Shown in pieces: positions 36,427-45,505 of a DNA stretch of 64,000 nucleotides. The DNA comes from JARYLZ01 sp964388275 (lineage in GTDB: Bacteria; Bacteroidota; Ignavibacteria; SZUA-365). A program made the translations under genes and the position numbers. Numbering within the stretch: position 1 is the stretch's first letter; each line of letters opens with the position of its first letter. Location of the stretch: the NCBI GenBank assembly GCA_964388275.1, contig CAYLZD010000011.1:50226-114225 (forward strand), written 5' to 3'. The notes under the pieces are model-generated. The model had not been told where the DNA came from and searched no databases. It saw nothing but the letters and a program-made list of their open reading frames with translations.

Positions 36427-39210
36427 CTATTTCCGCACGAACAGCTTCAACGCCGCAGCCGAACCATGTTCGGCTCGAAACAGATAAATCCCCGGGGGCA
36501 GGCCGGCCAGTGAAAATGAACAGATGCCCGCGCCCGCAGAGCTTTCGAGTGTCAAGCTACGGAGCTCCCGGCCCAGCGGATCGTACAAGCGCAGGCGCGC
36601 CGTACCGTGATCGAGACCGCGCAGACTGACGGTAATCGCGTCTCCCGCGGGATTGGGATGAACGTCAATTGCAAAACTCTCGGCATCCGGGGTGTGCGCT
36701 GCCGGCAGCGTCGTCACCATGTACGTCTCGGACATCGCGGAGCAGCCCTCGGAATTCGTGACTTTTACCCTGTACGTCCCGGTTTGAACGGCCCGCTGCG
36801 AGCGGGATGTTCCTCCGGGTATCTCCACGTCCCCGAAATACCACTGGTAAGCGTAAGCCGTGTCCGTGCTCAGGTCGTCGCCAGTCCGGTATATCGAAGG
36901 TTTGGCCGGCAGGGGATGCACGGTGACAGTCACTGGCTCGGACGTGCCGCTGCAGCCGCCGTCGAGATACACGGTAACCGTGTAACTGCCGCTGCTTCCA
37001 ACGACTATCGCCGCGGTTGTATCGCCTGTGGACCATACGTAGCGCTGATAACCCTGATCTGCCAGGAGGACGACGATGTCTCCTTCGCAAAATTCCTTCG
37101 GTCCCGAAGCCGTGATAGATGGATGCAACTCGGTCACAGCGTCCACCCTCGCTGCGGCCGATGTCATGACGCAACCTTCGCCGTCGACCGCGGTCACATG
37201 GTAATCGCCGGATTCCGACACAACCAGCAGACGTCCGCTATGTCCGTTGGACCACTCGTAAGAAACATAGCCCGCGCCGGCGTCGAGCGTCACGGTTTTC
37301 CCTTCACAGATGGTTATCGGACCCGGCGGTGTTATGACCGGGATTACGGACCCGGTGATCCTGATAGTGTCCGAATCGAGCACGCAGCCGCCGGGACCTG
37401 TCGCCGTGTAAAAATACTCGCCTGCGCCCGTCACTACCATGTGTGATGTGGTCGATCCATCCGACCAGGCGTACGAAGAGTATCCTCCCACCGCGTCGAG
37501 ACGCGCCGTGTCGCCGGGACAGAGATGCCTCGATCCGGTGACGGTGACGCCGAGGTTCCGTTTCTCCGATTTATAAGCCCGCGTCATGGTGAAAACCGTG
37601 TCGCAGAAGGGCTGAAGGCGAAGCTCGAGTTGATGAGTGCCGCCGTCGGGACAGGGATCCGCAAACTCGGCCGTCATGCCGTTGACCGCCGTCGGTCCGC
37701 TCACTATCGGAGCAGGCGTGTCTATGCCGTCGACGGCGATATGAGCGGCGCCCGCTTCAAGTGAAGTCGCAAAAGCGCCTTTGCATCTCGCCCGGAAGTG
37801 AACAAATACTCTGCCGTCCTTGCTCGTTATGCTGTCGATCACGGCGAAAGCGCCCAGTTTGTCGCTGTATGCTTTCAGGACTCCGCCGCTGAGTTGAGGC
37901 GCGAAGCAGCCGGCCTGGAAAATCCAATCGGCGAGGCCGATGCCGGCCGACATCGAATCCATCACCGCCCGCTTTACCGTGAAGCGCAGCAGCGCAAGAG
38001 GCGCGGGGAGCGACTGGGTCGTCATCATGGTGCGTGCGCCGGTTGTAATCACATGCCCGTCGGGCGTCGGCGCAACCGTGATCGGCACGCCTTCGAGCAG
38101 GCAGCCGGTAGGCGTGTCCACGCCTTCGAGTTGCAGGCGGCTGTGATCAATTTTCAGGGCGAACTGCGCCGGGTGTATCATGGCGTTGTCGAGCGGCGTG
38201 GTCAGCTCGAGCGGGATCACGGCGGTGTCGCCGGACCAGATCGTCGCATCGGGTATCCTGATTCCCAGGGGTTCGAACGTCGTCGTGTCGCGCGGCGCTC
38301 TCCAGGATTTTGTCTTCGCATCGGAGCCGCCGCAGAAGTTCGACAAGGCGAGCTCCACGTTCCGCGTGCCGCCGTCCTTGCACGATGCCTCATAGGTGAT
38401 CAGGCATTCGTTTTCGAAGCTGCTGCTGATGATTGAGAAGATATCCCTGTATATCCGTACGAGTTCATCCGGATCATCGGTTTGGAAGTAGCGGCCGCCC
38501 GTCAATTCAGCGACAAGGTTGAGAGGAACAGGGTTTATACTCGATCCAAACCCTATTGCGTATACCCGAATGCGGTTTCTCGTCGCCAGCGCAATGATTT
38601 CCTCGGGAGTGCGCTGGGAACTGCCGTCGGCGCCGTCTGTAATGACGACGACGGCGCGGCATGGATTTACACCGTCATAGACGAGGTCCTGGATCCCTAG
38701 AAAGATACCGTCCCACAGCGCGGTGGGACCGCTTGCCGGGAGCGCGTTAATGGCGTTCCGGAGAAGATCCTTGTAGACCGTCATCTGCTGCGCTTTGGTG
38801 ACCACGCTTGTGAACCAGAGAATGCAGGCCTCGTCGCCTGTGCCGTCGAATCCTTCCAGAAACGCCAGTCCTCCCGCTTTGGCGGCCGCATTGCCCCTGC
38901 CCTGCATGCTCCCGCTGGCATCGAAAACCAGGGCCGCGGACATCGGACAGCGTATAGTCGGGTCCGGACAATGAAGCTGAAAGGAGTCCATTTCAACGCC
39001 GTTTTCACGGATGCTTAAAAGGCTTTTATCCGTGATTCTCGACTGCACGCTGTCGCAGGAAGCGGTGAAATACAGTTCCACCGTAGGCCAGTTGCTCGTT
39101 ATTCGATTGAAATTCAGCAGGGGTTGGGCGTGAAGGTTAATCCCTCCCGCGGCTGCACTGAGGATCATCAGTGATAAAACGGAAACCCGTGTACGCGCGC
39201 AAGCTCTCAT
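36427..39210 (-). CDS. Secreted vWA-domain protein with PKD/Ig-like repeats and T9SS sorting domain
   Basis: 927 residues. Signal peptide ends in NLHAQ. The vWA domain (about 88-290) has an intact MIDAS: DASGSM (D97, S99, S101), the threonine in ASGPTALWDG and ITDGADG. Two similar beta modules with cysteine pairs follow (CLITYEASCKDGGTRNVELAL; CPDGGTHQLELRL), then four repeats of the form LCPGDTARLDAVGGYSSYAWSDG / CEGKTVTLDAGAGYVSYEWSNG, as in Bacteroidota adhesins. The sorting domain starts at VHPNPAGDA and ends FVRK. Expected on the cell surface, with a role in metal-dependent ligand binding. AGAGGAGA precedes ATG 39210. Two vWA paralogues lie at 43482 and 48270. Confidence 0.85.
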   Translation of the reverse strand: MRACARTRVSVLSLMILSAAAGGINLHAQPLLNFNRITSNWPTVELYFTASCDSVQSRITDKSLLSIRENGVEMDSFQLHCPDPTIRCPMSAALVFDASGSMQGRGNAAAKAGGLAFLEGFDGTGDEACILWFTSVVTKAQQMTVYKDLLRNAINALPASGPTALWDGIFLGIQDLVYDGVNPCRAVVVITDGADGSSQRTPEEIIALATRNRIRVYAIGFGSSINPVPLNLVAELTGGRYFQTDDPDELVRIYRDIFSIISSSFENECLITYEASCKDGGTRNVELALSNFCGGSDAKTKSWRAPRDTTTFEPLGIRIPDATIWSGDTAVIPLELTTPLDNAMIHPAQFALKIDHSRLQLEGVDTPTGCLLEGVPITVAPTPDGHVITTGARTMMTTQSLPAPLALLRFTVKRAVMDSMSAGIGLADWIFQAGCFAPQLSGGVLKAYSDKLGAFAVIDSITSKDGRVFVHFRARCKGAFATSLEAGAAHIAVDGIDTPAPIVSGPTAVNGMTAEFADPCPDGGTHQLELRLQPFCDTVFTMTRAYKSEKRNLGVTVTGSRHLCPGDTARLDAVGGYSSYAWSDGSTTSHMVVTGAGEYFYTATGPGGCVLDSDTIRITGSVIPVITPPGPITICEGKTVTLDAGAGYVSYEWSNGHSGRLLVVSESGDYHVTAVDGEGCVMTSAAARVDAVTELHPSITASGPKEFCEGDIVVLLADQGYQRYVWSTGDTTAAIVVGSSGSYTVTVYLDGGCSGTSEPVTVTVHPLPAKPSIYRTGDDLSTDTAYAYQWYFGDVEIPGGTSRSQRAVQTGTYRVKVTNSEGCSAMSETYMVTTLPAAHTPDAESFAIDVHPNPAGDAITVSLRGLDHGTARLRLYDPLGRELRSLTLESSAGAGICSFSLAGLPPGIYLFRAEHGSAAALKLFVRK

Positions 39211-39255
39211 GGCAATTCTCCTCTGATGATGCCGGAAAAGCGTATAGTTATAGGA

Positions 39256-41112
39256 TTATTCGTGCCGCCGAAAGGTTACATCATTCACTTGTCTTTTCTC
39301 GAGAATCCGCGGATCATCATAGCTTCCGGGCGACCGGCCTGTACGAAGCAGCTTTGTGTCGCCGAAGTATTTGCCCACTGGATAGACGTTCATTTTCGGA
39401 TCGGCCCAGGGGGACCGCTCGTGGAAAAATCCGAGACGGGCGCGGGGATTTTTCGAGAAGGCGCTGTCCGTCGCCAGGCGCTTCTCATAGAGGAGTTTGA
39501 GTCCGCTGTCGGAATCCAGCATTTTCTTCGCAATGCCTTCCATCATGTAGGGCTCGAAATACTCCTTGGCTTCAAAAATCGCGTTGAAAAAACCCCAGGC
39601 AACGAAGGAATCCGGACCGCGCGCTTCCAAAAGATGCACCGCCGCCCGTCCGGAACGCTGGCCAGGAGCCACGACTATGCTTCCGGCCGGAAACAGGATC
39701 GTATCAATCACAGTTGTGTCTCGGAATGTGACCATTTGGCGTCCCTCGTAGGGTGTTTCGCGGAACTTCACCTGCGAGAATTTGGTGACCTCGACTGGAA
39801 TACGGGTATCAGAGACGAGCCGAAGAAAATGCACGTCATGAATGCTGAGAACATCCGAAACAGCGGTCCATTCGGCCGGCACTATATACGCCGCGGGCAC
39901 GCGAACGCGCCTCTGAGCCGTCACATCGTCGAAGAAGGGAATCGTCGCTCTCACCGGTTTGTCGTGATTCCACACAGTGTATTTGCCGCCTGAAATTTCG
40001 CTTTCCACAACCGTGGCCTCATATCCGTCGAATTCTATCGGGCGCGACTTTTCTGTGCGAGTGAAAATAAGAGGAAAATGAGCCGTGTCGCGGGGAGTCC
40101 CGAGCAGCTGCGCGGTTTCGTCATCTCCTCGTGCCACGGCCGAGAGCAAAGCGCCGGGATCGCCGTTGATGAAGCGCAGCACCTCGACGAGGAGGCGGTA
40201 TGTGGCTGTCACTCGCTCGCGATAGGGTTTCAACATATGTGTTTCTATCAGCAGGGCCGCCCGGTTCCTGACAGCAGCGTACCCGGTGCTGAGGCGCGGA
40301 GGCGAGGCATAGTTGATAATGCCCTTCGATATGTCGAGGTTTTCACGGGGGAAAACGTAAGGAAATACCGGGTCGCCCTCGGACTTCATTCCCGCCGTGA
40401 AAGCGTCGCGGAGCTTGCCCTGCCATTCCACTACCGGCGCCGGACAGTTCTCGAACATTTCCATCGAGTAGGTGAGGTTGTACCGGAAGTCTATGCCGTT
40501 GGTCACGTGGCAGTCGACCAGCAGTTCCGGCATCCACTCGTTGTACACGCGCAGCCAGGCCCGCATTTCGGGAGCGTCGGCTTTGAGAAAATCACGGTTC
40601 AGGTTCAGATTCTGCGCCGTTGTTCGCCATCCCTGTTCGACGGGACCGTTCTGGTTGATACGGTTGTAAGGGCTGCGGCGCTCGTGTCCGTCCGCGTTGA
40701 AAATGGGCATGAATAACAGCGTTACATGGTCAGCGAGAGCCGCCATTGACTTGGTGATCGCAATCTCCCTGAGCAGCATCAGGGTTGCATCCTTGCCGTC
40801 CGGCTCGCCCGCGTGTATGCAACTTTCCACAAGTATCACCGGAAGTCCGGTCTTCCGCGCCTTTAAGGGATCGAAAGCTCTTCTTTTCGACACGATTACC
40901 AGCGGCAGTTCACGTCCCTGTGGAGATATCCCGAAACTTCGCAGCCGCACCCATGGCGATGCCTTGTCGATTCGTTTAAGATATTCCATGGCCTCTGCGT
41001 ATGTCGGAGTGGCGGCATATCCGGACTTTTCATAATCCGTCAACCAATCGGTCGGCTTCTGGGCGGATGCAGTCGCGCAGGCGAGTATTACGGTTAGAAG
41101 GAAGATGCGCAT
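39256..41112 (-). CDS. Secreted M14-family zinc carboxypeptidase-like protein
   Basis: 618 residues. Signal peptide MRIFLLTVILACATASAQ. M14 catalytic features: zinc ligands H100 and E103 in IHAGEPDG, H202 in LLVDCHVTNG, substrate arginine in NLNLNRDF (R173) and general base E290 in ALLIETHML. The domain occupies about 30-330; the C-terminal ~290 residues form an additional beta-rich region without a T9SS sorting motif. It should remove C-terminal residues from peptides in the periplasm or outside. The 339-bp region upstream carries heptanucleotide repeats; the vWA gene 45 bp downstream shares its orientation. Confidence 0.85.
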   Translation of the reverse strand: MRIFLLTVILACATASAQKPTDWLTDYEKSGYAATPTYAEAMEYLKRIDKASPWVRLRSFGISPQGRELPLVIVSKRRAFDPLKARKTGLPVILVESCIHAGEPDGKDATLMLLREIAITKSMAALADHVTLLFMPIFNADGHERRSPYNRINQNGPVEQGWRTTAQNLNLNRDFLKADAPEMRAWLRVYNEWMPELLVDCHVTNGIDFRYNLTYSMEMFENCPAPVVEWQGKLRDAFTAGMKSEGDPVFPYVFPRENLDISKGIINYASPPRLSTGYAAVRNRAALLIETHMLKPYRERVTATYRLLVEVLRFINGDPGALLSAVARGDDETAQLLGTPRDTAHFPLIFTRTEKSRPIEFDGYEATVVESEISGGKYTVWNHDKPVRATIPFFDDVTAQRRVRVPAAYIVPAEWTAVSDVLSIHDVHFLRLVSDTRIPVEVTKFSQVKFRETPYEGRQMVTFRDTTVIDTILFPAGSIVVAPGQRSGRAAVHLLEARGPDSFVAWGFFNAIFEAKEYFEPYMMEGIAKKMLDSDSGLKLLYEKRLATDSAFSKNPRARLGFFHERSPWADPKMNVYPVGKYFGDTKLLRTGRSPGSYDDPRILEKRQVNDVTFRRHE

Positions 41113-41127
41113 GGGGGGATGTCGGGG

Positions 41128-41169
41128 GTGAAGAGTGAAGAGTGAAGAGTGAAGAGTGAAGAGTGAATA
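41128..41169. repeat. Heptanucleotide tandem repeat (GTGAAGA)n
   Basis: Five perfect copies of GTGAAGA and a sixth with one change (GTGAATA), 42 bp in all. It lies 16 bp upstream of the minus-strand start codon at 41112, between the candidate promoter and the gene. Confidence 0.9.
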
Positions 41170-41194
41170 TGCGGAATTGATTTGTTCGCGTCAA
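41166..41194 (-). promoter_or_regulatory. Candidate promoter of the M14 peptidase gene
   Basis: On the minus strand TTGACG (41194-41189), a 17-bp spacer, then CATATT (41171-41166). This is a sigma-70-like layout rather than the Bacteroidota -33/-7 pattern. It sits immediately upstream of the heptamer tract, which would then lie in the 5' leader before ATG 41112. Confidence 0.35.
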
Positions 41195-41333
41195 TTGTGG
41201 AAACTGGGATGTTTGACGTTGGACGTTGGACGGCAATTTCTGTTCATCCAAAGCCGGAGGGATTCCATCAACAGAGCCCGGGGTTGACGCGTAGCGGCTA
41301 CCCCGGGCGGGATTTGGGATTTGCGAACTGGCT

Positions 41334-41375
41334 GAAGAGGGAAGAGGGAAGAGGGAAGAGGGAAGAGGGAAGAGA
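41334..41375. repeat. Heptanucleotide tandem repeat (GAAGAGG)n
   Basis: Five perfect copies of GAAGAGG and a sixth with one change (GAAGAGA), again 42 bp. It is purine-only on the plus strand. Between this tract and 41169 there are two shorter heptamer duplications: GACGTTG x2.4 (41215-41231) and GGATTTG x2 (41310-41323). Confidence 0.9.
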
Positions 41376-41451
41376 AGTTCTTCAAAGGCAATGGTGTCCT
41401 ACAACGCCGACCTTACGCGCAGCGAAAAAAAATCCTTGGCGTCATGGCGGT

Positions 41452-42351
41452 TCACAACTGAATCACAAGCGGTATTACCGCTCTGCGGAATTCAGCGAGG
41501 AAGTCTTCACGGATTCTGGCGGTTTTGTATTCCGCCGTCTTGTAGGCGCCGAAAATATTAGCGACATGGAACAATGTGGCGGCTGCGGTCATGACGATCG
41601 TCATGATGTAATTGTTGTTCATCCGTTCGTCGTATCTATACGCGGCGAAGGAGGCCAGGGAAAAGGCGCCGACGAACAGGAACGCCTGAGCCCCGTCATA
41701 ATAATGGCCGCTGTAAATCTGCCCGCTGCCCGGGAGCAGGGCGGACATGCATGCGGCAAGGAGCGGGCTGCGGGTTGGCAGCTCCGCGCCGCGGATAATC
41801 GCTTTCGAGAGACTGTCGGCCAGACCGCCGGCAATGGCGCGGGGATGTGCCTCGGCGACGGTCCTGAATCTTGATGAAGCGGCGGCCCAATCCCGCAGCT
41901 CCGCTTTCAGCAGGGCGGCCATCAACGCGGAGCGGCCGGAAGTATCGGTTTCTCCCGCTCGAGCGAAGGCCGTTTCAGCCGAAGGGATTGCCCTGATGCC
42001 GTAATATCCCAGTCCCATGAGAATGAAACCATCGGCCCGTTGCTGCCCGGTCAGTGTCGGCTTGTCGAGATAGCGGGCTGAATACTGCAGCGAGCTGTTG
42101 TGGTTGCCGCTTCCCAGATAACCGCGGGCGATGCCGTAGAGGCAGGCGATTCTGGTGCTTTCATCCGGCGCGAAATACAGAGTTTTCTTGAACTCCGAAA
42201 CAGCTCTGAAATAATCGCGTTCGGAGAGCAAATGCTCGGCATAATCGACTCCGGACTGGGCGATCGCTTCGTTGCTCCCAATAAAAGCCGCGGGGATCGC
42301 GAGCAGCAGCGCAAGCCGCATAGCGCGCAGGGGATGCATCGAATTCCTCAT
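41452..42351 (-). CDS. Exported TPR protein with C-terminal membrane segments
   Basis: 299 residues. Signal peptide ends in NEAIAQ. TPR-like helices follow (ERDYFRAVSEFKKTLYFAPDESTRIACLYGIARGYLGSG; about 44-83). From about 194 comes ACMSALLPGSGQIYSGHYYDGAQAFLFVGAFSLASFAAYRYDERM, a small membrane module with the PGxGQxYxG motif seen in TM2/DUF5683-type proteins, then a last helix and an amphipathic end. In Bacteroidota such TPR-PGSGQ proteins are often encoded beside YidD, as here (1-bp gap). Function unknown, envelope-associated. Confidence 0.7.
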   Translation of the reverse strand: MRNSMHPLRAMRLALLLAIPAAFIGSNEAIAQSGVDYAEHLLSERDYFRAVSEFKKTLYFAPDESTRIACLYGIARGYLGSGNHNSSLQYSARYLDKPTLTGQQRADGFILMGLGYYGIRAIPSAETAFARAGETDTSGRSALMAALLKAELRDWAAASSRFRTVAEAHPRAIAGGLADSLSKAIIRGAELPTRSPLLAACMSALLPGSGQIYSGHYYDGAQAFLFVGAFSLASFAAYRYDERMNNNYIMTIVMTAAATLFHVANIFGAYKTAEYKTARIREDFLAEFRRAVIPLVIQL

Positions 42352-42352
42352 G

Positions 42353-42787
42353 TCAGGGAACGCAATCGCGCTTCAGAAAATGCCCGTCGTCGAGTTTGAG
42401 CACGCCGTCCCTCCGCACTGTCAACGGATACAACCCCCACGCGTATGGATTCTCGCGGAACATGTTCCTGTCGATGAAAGCCGCGAGGCCGAGCAAAAAA
42501 CCGTAATTCCTAACAGCTTCAACAAGGAATTTCGAACAGGAGACGAGGAACGGACAGCGCTCTATAGATTCAGGTCCGATGTCCTCCCGGTAGAATTCTA
42601 CAGCGCTCGACAGCAGCGCTCCGGGCAACCCCCGATACTCCTCGACCCGGATCTCGAGCTGATTGATGAATCGAGGGAAGTCCTCCGCCTCCGACGGTTC
42701 GTTTTCGTACAGCCCTCCGGTTTGGGCAAAAGCTTCCCCGACGCAAAGAAGAAAGATCAGCGGCGGCGGAAGACGACAAAGCTCCAT
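42353..42787 (-). CDS. Exported YidD-like protein
   Basis: 144 residues. An N-terminal hydrophobic segment resembling a signal peptide (RLPPPLIFLLCVGEAFAQ) is followed by a YidD-type core: FYREDIGPESIERCPFLVSCSKFLVEAVRNYGFLLGL (about 65-101), with the family's paired cysteines at C78 and C84, then DRNMFRENPYAWGLYPL. Canonical YidD (~80 residues, next to rpmH-rnpA-yidC) is a peripheral inner-membrane factor that helps membrane-protein insertion. The leader, the extra N- and C-terminal parts and the operon with a lipoprotein and a TPR protein suggest a different, exported form. The gene lies 7 bp after the lipoprotein gene stop. Confidence 0.7.
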   Translation of the reverse strand: MELCRLPPPLIFLLCVGEAFAQTGGLYENEPSEAEDFPRFINQLEIRVEEYRGLPGALLSSAVEFYREDIGPESIERCPFLVSCSKFLVEAVRNYGFLLGLAAFIDRNMFRENPYAWGLYPLTVRRDGVLKLDDGHFLKRDCVP

Positions 42788-42794
42788 CAGTTTG

Positions 42795-43292
42795 TCATGA
42801 TTTGATCAAAGGCACAAACATCACGCGGAGTTGGCCGAGATCATCCAGCGCGCGGAAAACGGCATACTCGCCTCGGCTACCATCCGGAGCATAAGCCGTG
42901 ACCAGCGACACGCTGATCATGTCCGGCTCCAGTGTGTACATGGCGCCGTTTATGGCGTCGATCACCAGTCCGATCAATCCGCCGCAGATGATGTTTCCCA
43001 GGTACCAGGCGTTGAAATTGTTGTCAATGTAAACATTCTCCTCCCTGTACCCGGGCAGGGCGATGGACACCTGATACGAATATTTTCTCTTGAGTTCGAC
43101 TCTCACGGGTGTCGCTCCCCTGAATACTTCGATGCCCTTGCTGGACTTGATCACGATGTTTGCGCTGCCCGGACTGGAGGAAATCGTCACATCCTGTTTC
43201 GTGCCGCTGATTATCGACGCGCAACCGGCGAACACCAGGAGGCAAATAGGAATAACCATCGTACGGACGAAGAACTTGTCTCCAATTTTCAT
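42795..43292 (-). CDS. PEGA-domain lipoprotein
   Basis: 165 residues from ATG 43292, chosen for its upstream GGAG; a GTG two codons earlier is also in frame. Lipoprotein signal with LVFAGC and the acylated C24. Residues ~35-85 form a PEGA-like beta module (DVTISSSPGSANIVIKSSKGIEVFRGATPVRVELKRKYSYQVSIALPGYREENVYID), followed by NAWYLGNIICGGLIGLVIDAINGAMYTL, a hydrophobic glycine-rich segment common in Bacteroidota lipoproteins of this kind. First gene of the lipoprotein / YidD-like / TPR operon. Role unknown. Confidence 0.72.
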   Translation of the reverse strand: MKIGDKFFVRTMVIPICLLVFAGCASIISGTKQDVTISSSPGSANIVIKSSKGIEVFRGATPVRVELKRKYSYQVSIALPGYREENVYIDNNFNAWYLGNIICGGLIGLVIDAINGAMYTLEPDMISVSLVTAYAPDGSRGEYAVFRALDDLGQLRVMFVPLIKS

Positions 43293-43481
43293 AATCACTC
43301 CGCTGTTGAGGGTTTTCGGTGGACGAGAAATGCCGGATTTTGTGGTCCGAACATCCCACTGTTGCGTAAAATACTAACCACGCATAACAGGAACAAAGAT
43401 CTTCCGGCGCCGGTTGACGGATGATGAACCGGCGCGGCGACGAATGTCTCATGTCCCTTGTCCGACGCGAACGTCTGAAGC

Positions 43482-44711
43482 TCACCGTGCAATCACCAGC
43501 GGCGCGCCGGAGACGCTGTCGCCCGCCAGCAGACGGATGTGGTAAATCCCGGGCGGCAGTCCGGCCAAGTCGAGCAGCATGGAGTTTTCGCCCTCGCGCG
43601 CGGCGATGAACCGCGCTGCGCCGGTATTCCGGCCGAGCATGTCCGTTATCGTCACGAGCAAATCGCGGTCGGCGGCTTTCGCCGGAACCGAGAATTTCAA
43701 CATCGCGATGCCGCCGGTGACAGGGTTCGGAGAAAGCGGATGCAGCGCTATCAGGCCGTCGGTTGCCGCCGGGATGTCATTTCTTGATGAGACCCCGTCC
43801 ATAACGGGCCTCGTGGTCATTGTGCTCGCTATTCCGCCGCAGGCGCCGACGGTGATATCCAGAGTGTGCTGTGTTGCGGAAGGATCGGGAGAGGTGAAGC
43901 GTATTGTGTATTCATCGAAGTCGCGTCTCGTCAGACTGGCGATAGTCATGAAAATGGCCGTCAGGTCTGCGGGATTCGGCGTCTGAAAGTACAGTCCGCC
44001 GGTCGTATCCGCTATACGCTGGAGCTGCGCGCCTTGGACTATCGTGCCGAGCCCGACTGTGAAGACCCGTATGTTCTGCTGCAAAGCCAGCGAGATGACG
44101 TCATCCGGCGTTTTCGTACTGGAATTATCGGCGCCGTCCGTCATGAGGAGCACGGCGCGGGATGGATTGCCCTGGTGTCCCGACAGCAACTGTACTCCTG
44201 CATAGGCGCCGTCCCAGACTGCGGTAGCGCCGGAGGCCGGAATCTGATCGATGCGGGCCCTGAGGTCGTGAGGCGACGAAGAAAAGGATTGGTAGTAGGT
44301 CACCTGTTCGTTGAACAGGATTATGCCGATCTCATCAGCCGTACTGTCCATGAATGTCACCATCTCGTGACAGGCGGCCTTCAGTTCGCTGATGGGAGCG
44401 CCCATCATGCTGCCGCTCCTGTCCAGCACCAGCATTGCAGTGAAGTCCTTGTGCGCCGCAGGCGAGGCGAAAGTTTCTATTGAGAAATCGGTGACCGGGC
44501 TGCCGTTGTCGTTTAGGTTCAGCATCGATGCATTGAGATCGTAATAAGGGACGCTGTCGCACAGCACATGCAGGCGGAAACGGGCTTCAGGCGCGTCGCG
44601 GTAGGCCGTGATTGATGTAATCCTCGCCGCCGGCTGCGCGTGCAAGGGAAGTCCGCCCGCGAGCAGAGATGCGAACATCAGCGCGATGTGGAGAGGGTAA
44701 CTTGTTCTCAT
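43482..44711 (-). CDS. Secreted vWA-domain protein with T9SS sorting domain
   Basis: 409 residues. Signal peptide ends in LPLHAQ. The vWA domain (about 88-280) has an intact MIDAS: DRSGSM (D97, S99, S101, the same positions as in the 36427-39210 paralogue), threonine in ASGATAVWDG and MTDGADN. The sorting domain begins at LHPLSPNPVTGG (about 325) and ends PLVIAR. It is the compact form of the family: vWA plus sorting domain without the Ig-like repeats. A surface protein binding a ligand through a divalent metal is the likely role. Its start is 265 bp from a divergently transcribed GyrI-like gene. Confidence 0.85.
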   Translation of the reverse strand: MRTSYPLHIALMFASLLAGGLPLHAQPAARITSITAYRDAPEARFRLHVLCDSVPYYDLNASMLNLNDNGSPVTDFSIETFASPAAHKDFTAMLVLDRSGSMMGAPISELKAACHEMVTFMDSTADEIGIILFNEQVTYYQSFSSSPHDLRARIDQIPASGATAVWDGAYAGVQLLSGHQGNPSRAVLLMTDGADNSSTKTPDDVISLALQQNIRVFTVGLGTIVQGAQLQRIADTTGGLYFQTPNPADLTAIFMTIASLTRRDFDEYTIRFTSPDPSATQHTLDITVGACGGIASTMTTRPVMDGVSSRNDIPAATDGLIALHPLSPNPVTGGIAMLKFSVPAKAADRDLLVTITDMLGRNTGAARFIAAREGENSMLLDLAGLPPGIYHIRLLAGDSVSGAPLVIAR

Positions 44712-44975
44712 TGTCTAAGCTCCGTTTGGTTGATTGACGAATGTTAACATTATAGACGAGAACGGAGTGAAAATCCTGACATCTGCGGACAAATATTTTC
44801 CGGCACCGACCGGATCAGGTTAGGAGCGGAGAATGCCGTCGCATTCACCGCCTCGTCGTCGGCCTCGGCGGCTTGGACGATCGTCTCCGGTGAAGGAGTT
44901 TCGTGTTCCGCTCCGGTTGAATGCCGCCGGACATTTTCGGATATTGCCGTCATACTCTAACGAAGAGGTGAAAAA

Positions 44976-45479
44976 ATGACGGAATTCGATGATCTGGAAG
45001 CCACGGAACTGACCGTTCCGGATGCCTTCACTGCCCAGTACCACACTCGCAGCGGGAACGAACAAGCCGACATGAGCCGCGCCATGGCCGAGGGCTTCGG
45101 GAAATTGTGGGCGTACATGCAGGACAAATCCCTGACCTGCGTGGGACCGCCGAGAGCCGTATACACGTCGTGGGGGCCGGAGGGCACGGAATTCACTCTG
45201 GCCTTTCCGGTTGCCGAACCCTCCGCACCCGTGCAGGAAAGCGGTGCCTGCGGAATCGGAACGCTTGCCGGCGGCAAGGCGCTGCGGTTCATACACAAGG
45301 GTGCATACAACGGACTAATGAACACATACGGGCGGATCACAGAGTGGATGAAAAGCAACGGCATGATAGAGGACGAAACCGGCTGGGCGAAATACATGCC
45401 GATGTGGGAGGAATATCTCAACGATCCCGAAATCACGAAGGAAGAGGATCTGCTGACTCATATTTACGTGCCGCTCTGA
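44976..45479 (+). CDS. GyrI-like/AraC effector-binding domain protein
   Basis: 167 residues, one domain of the GyrI-like (SOUL/GyrI) small-molecule-binding superfamily: an N-terminal strand (TVPDAFTAQYHTRSG), FGKLWAYMQDK, the SWGPEGTEFTLAFPVAEP strand pair, CGIGTLAGGKALRFIHKGAYNGLMNTYGRITEWMKSNG and the final LTHIYVPL. There is no DNA-binding domain, so it would be a free-standing binder or hydrolase-like member. GAGGTG precedes the ATG. Monocistronic, convergent with the next gene at a 26-bp spacing. Confidence 0.78.
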   Translation: MTEFDDLEATELTVPDAFTAQYHTRSGNEQADMSRAMAEGFGKLWAYMQDKSLTCVGPPRAVYTSWGPEGTEFTLAFPVAEPSAPVQESGACGIGTLAGGKALRFIHKGAYNGLMNTYGRITEWMKSNGMIEDETGWAKYMPMWEEYLNDPEITKEEDLLTHIYVPL

Positions 45480-45505
45480 CCTTTCCGTAGCGCCGCGGAA
45501 CCGGG

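Larger units (their letters stand above)
41113..41451. other. Repeat-rich intergenic region
   Basis: 339 bp upstream of the M14 peptidase and downstream of the TPR/membrane protein. It holds four different heptanucleotide tandem repeats and a sigma-70-like promoter, entered separately. The remaining ~75 bp next to 41451 show nothing recognisable. Confidence 0.6.
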
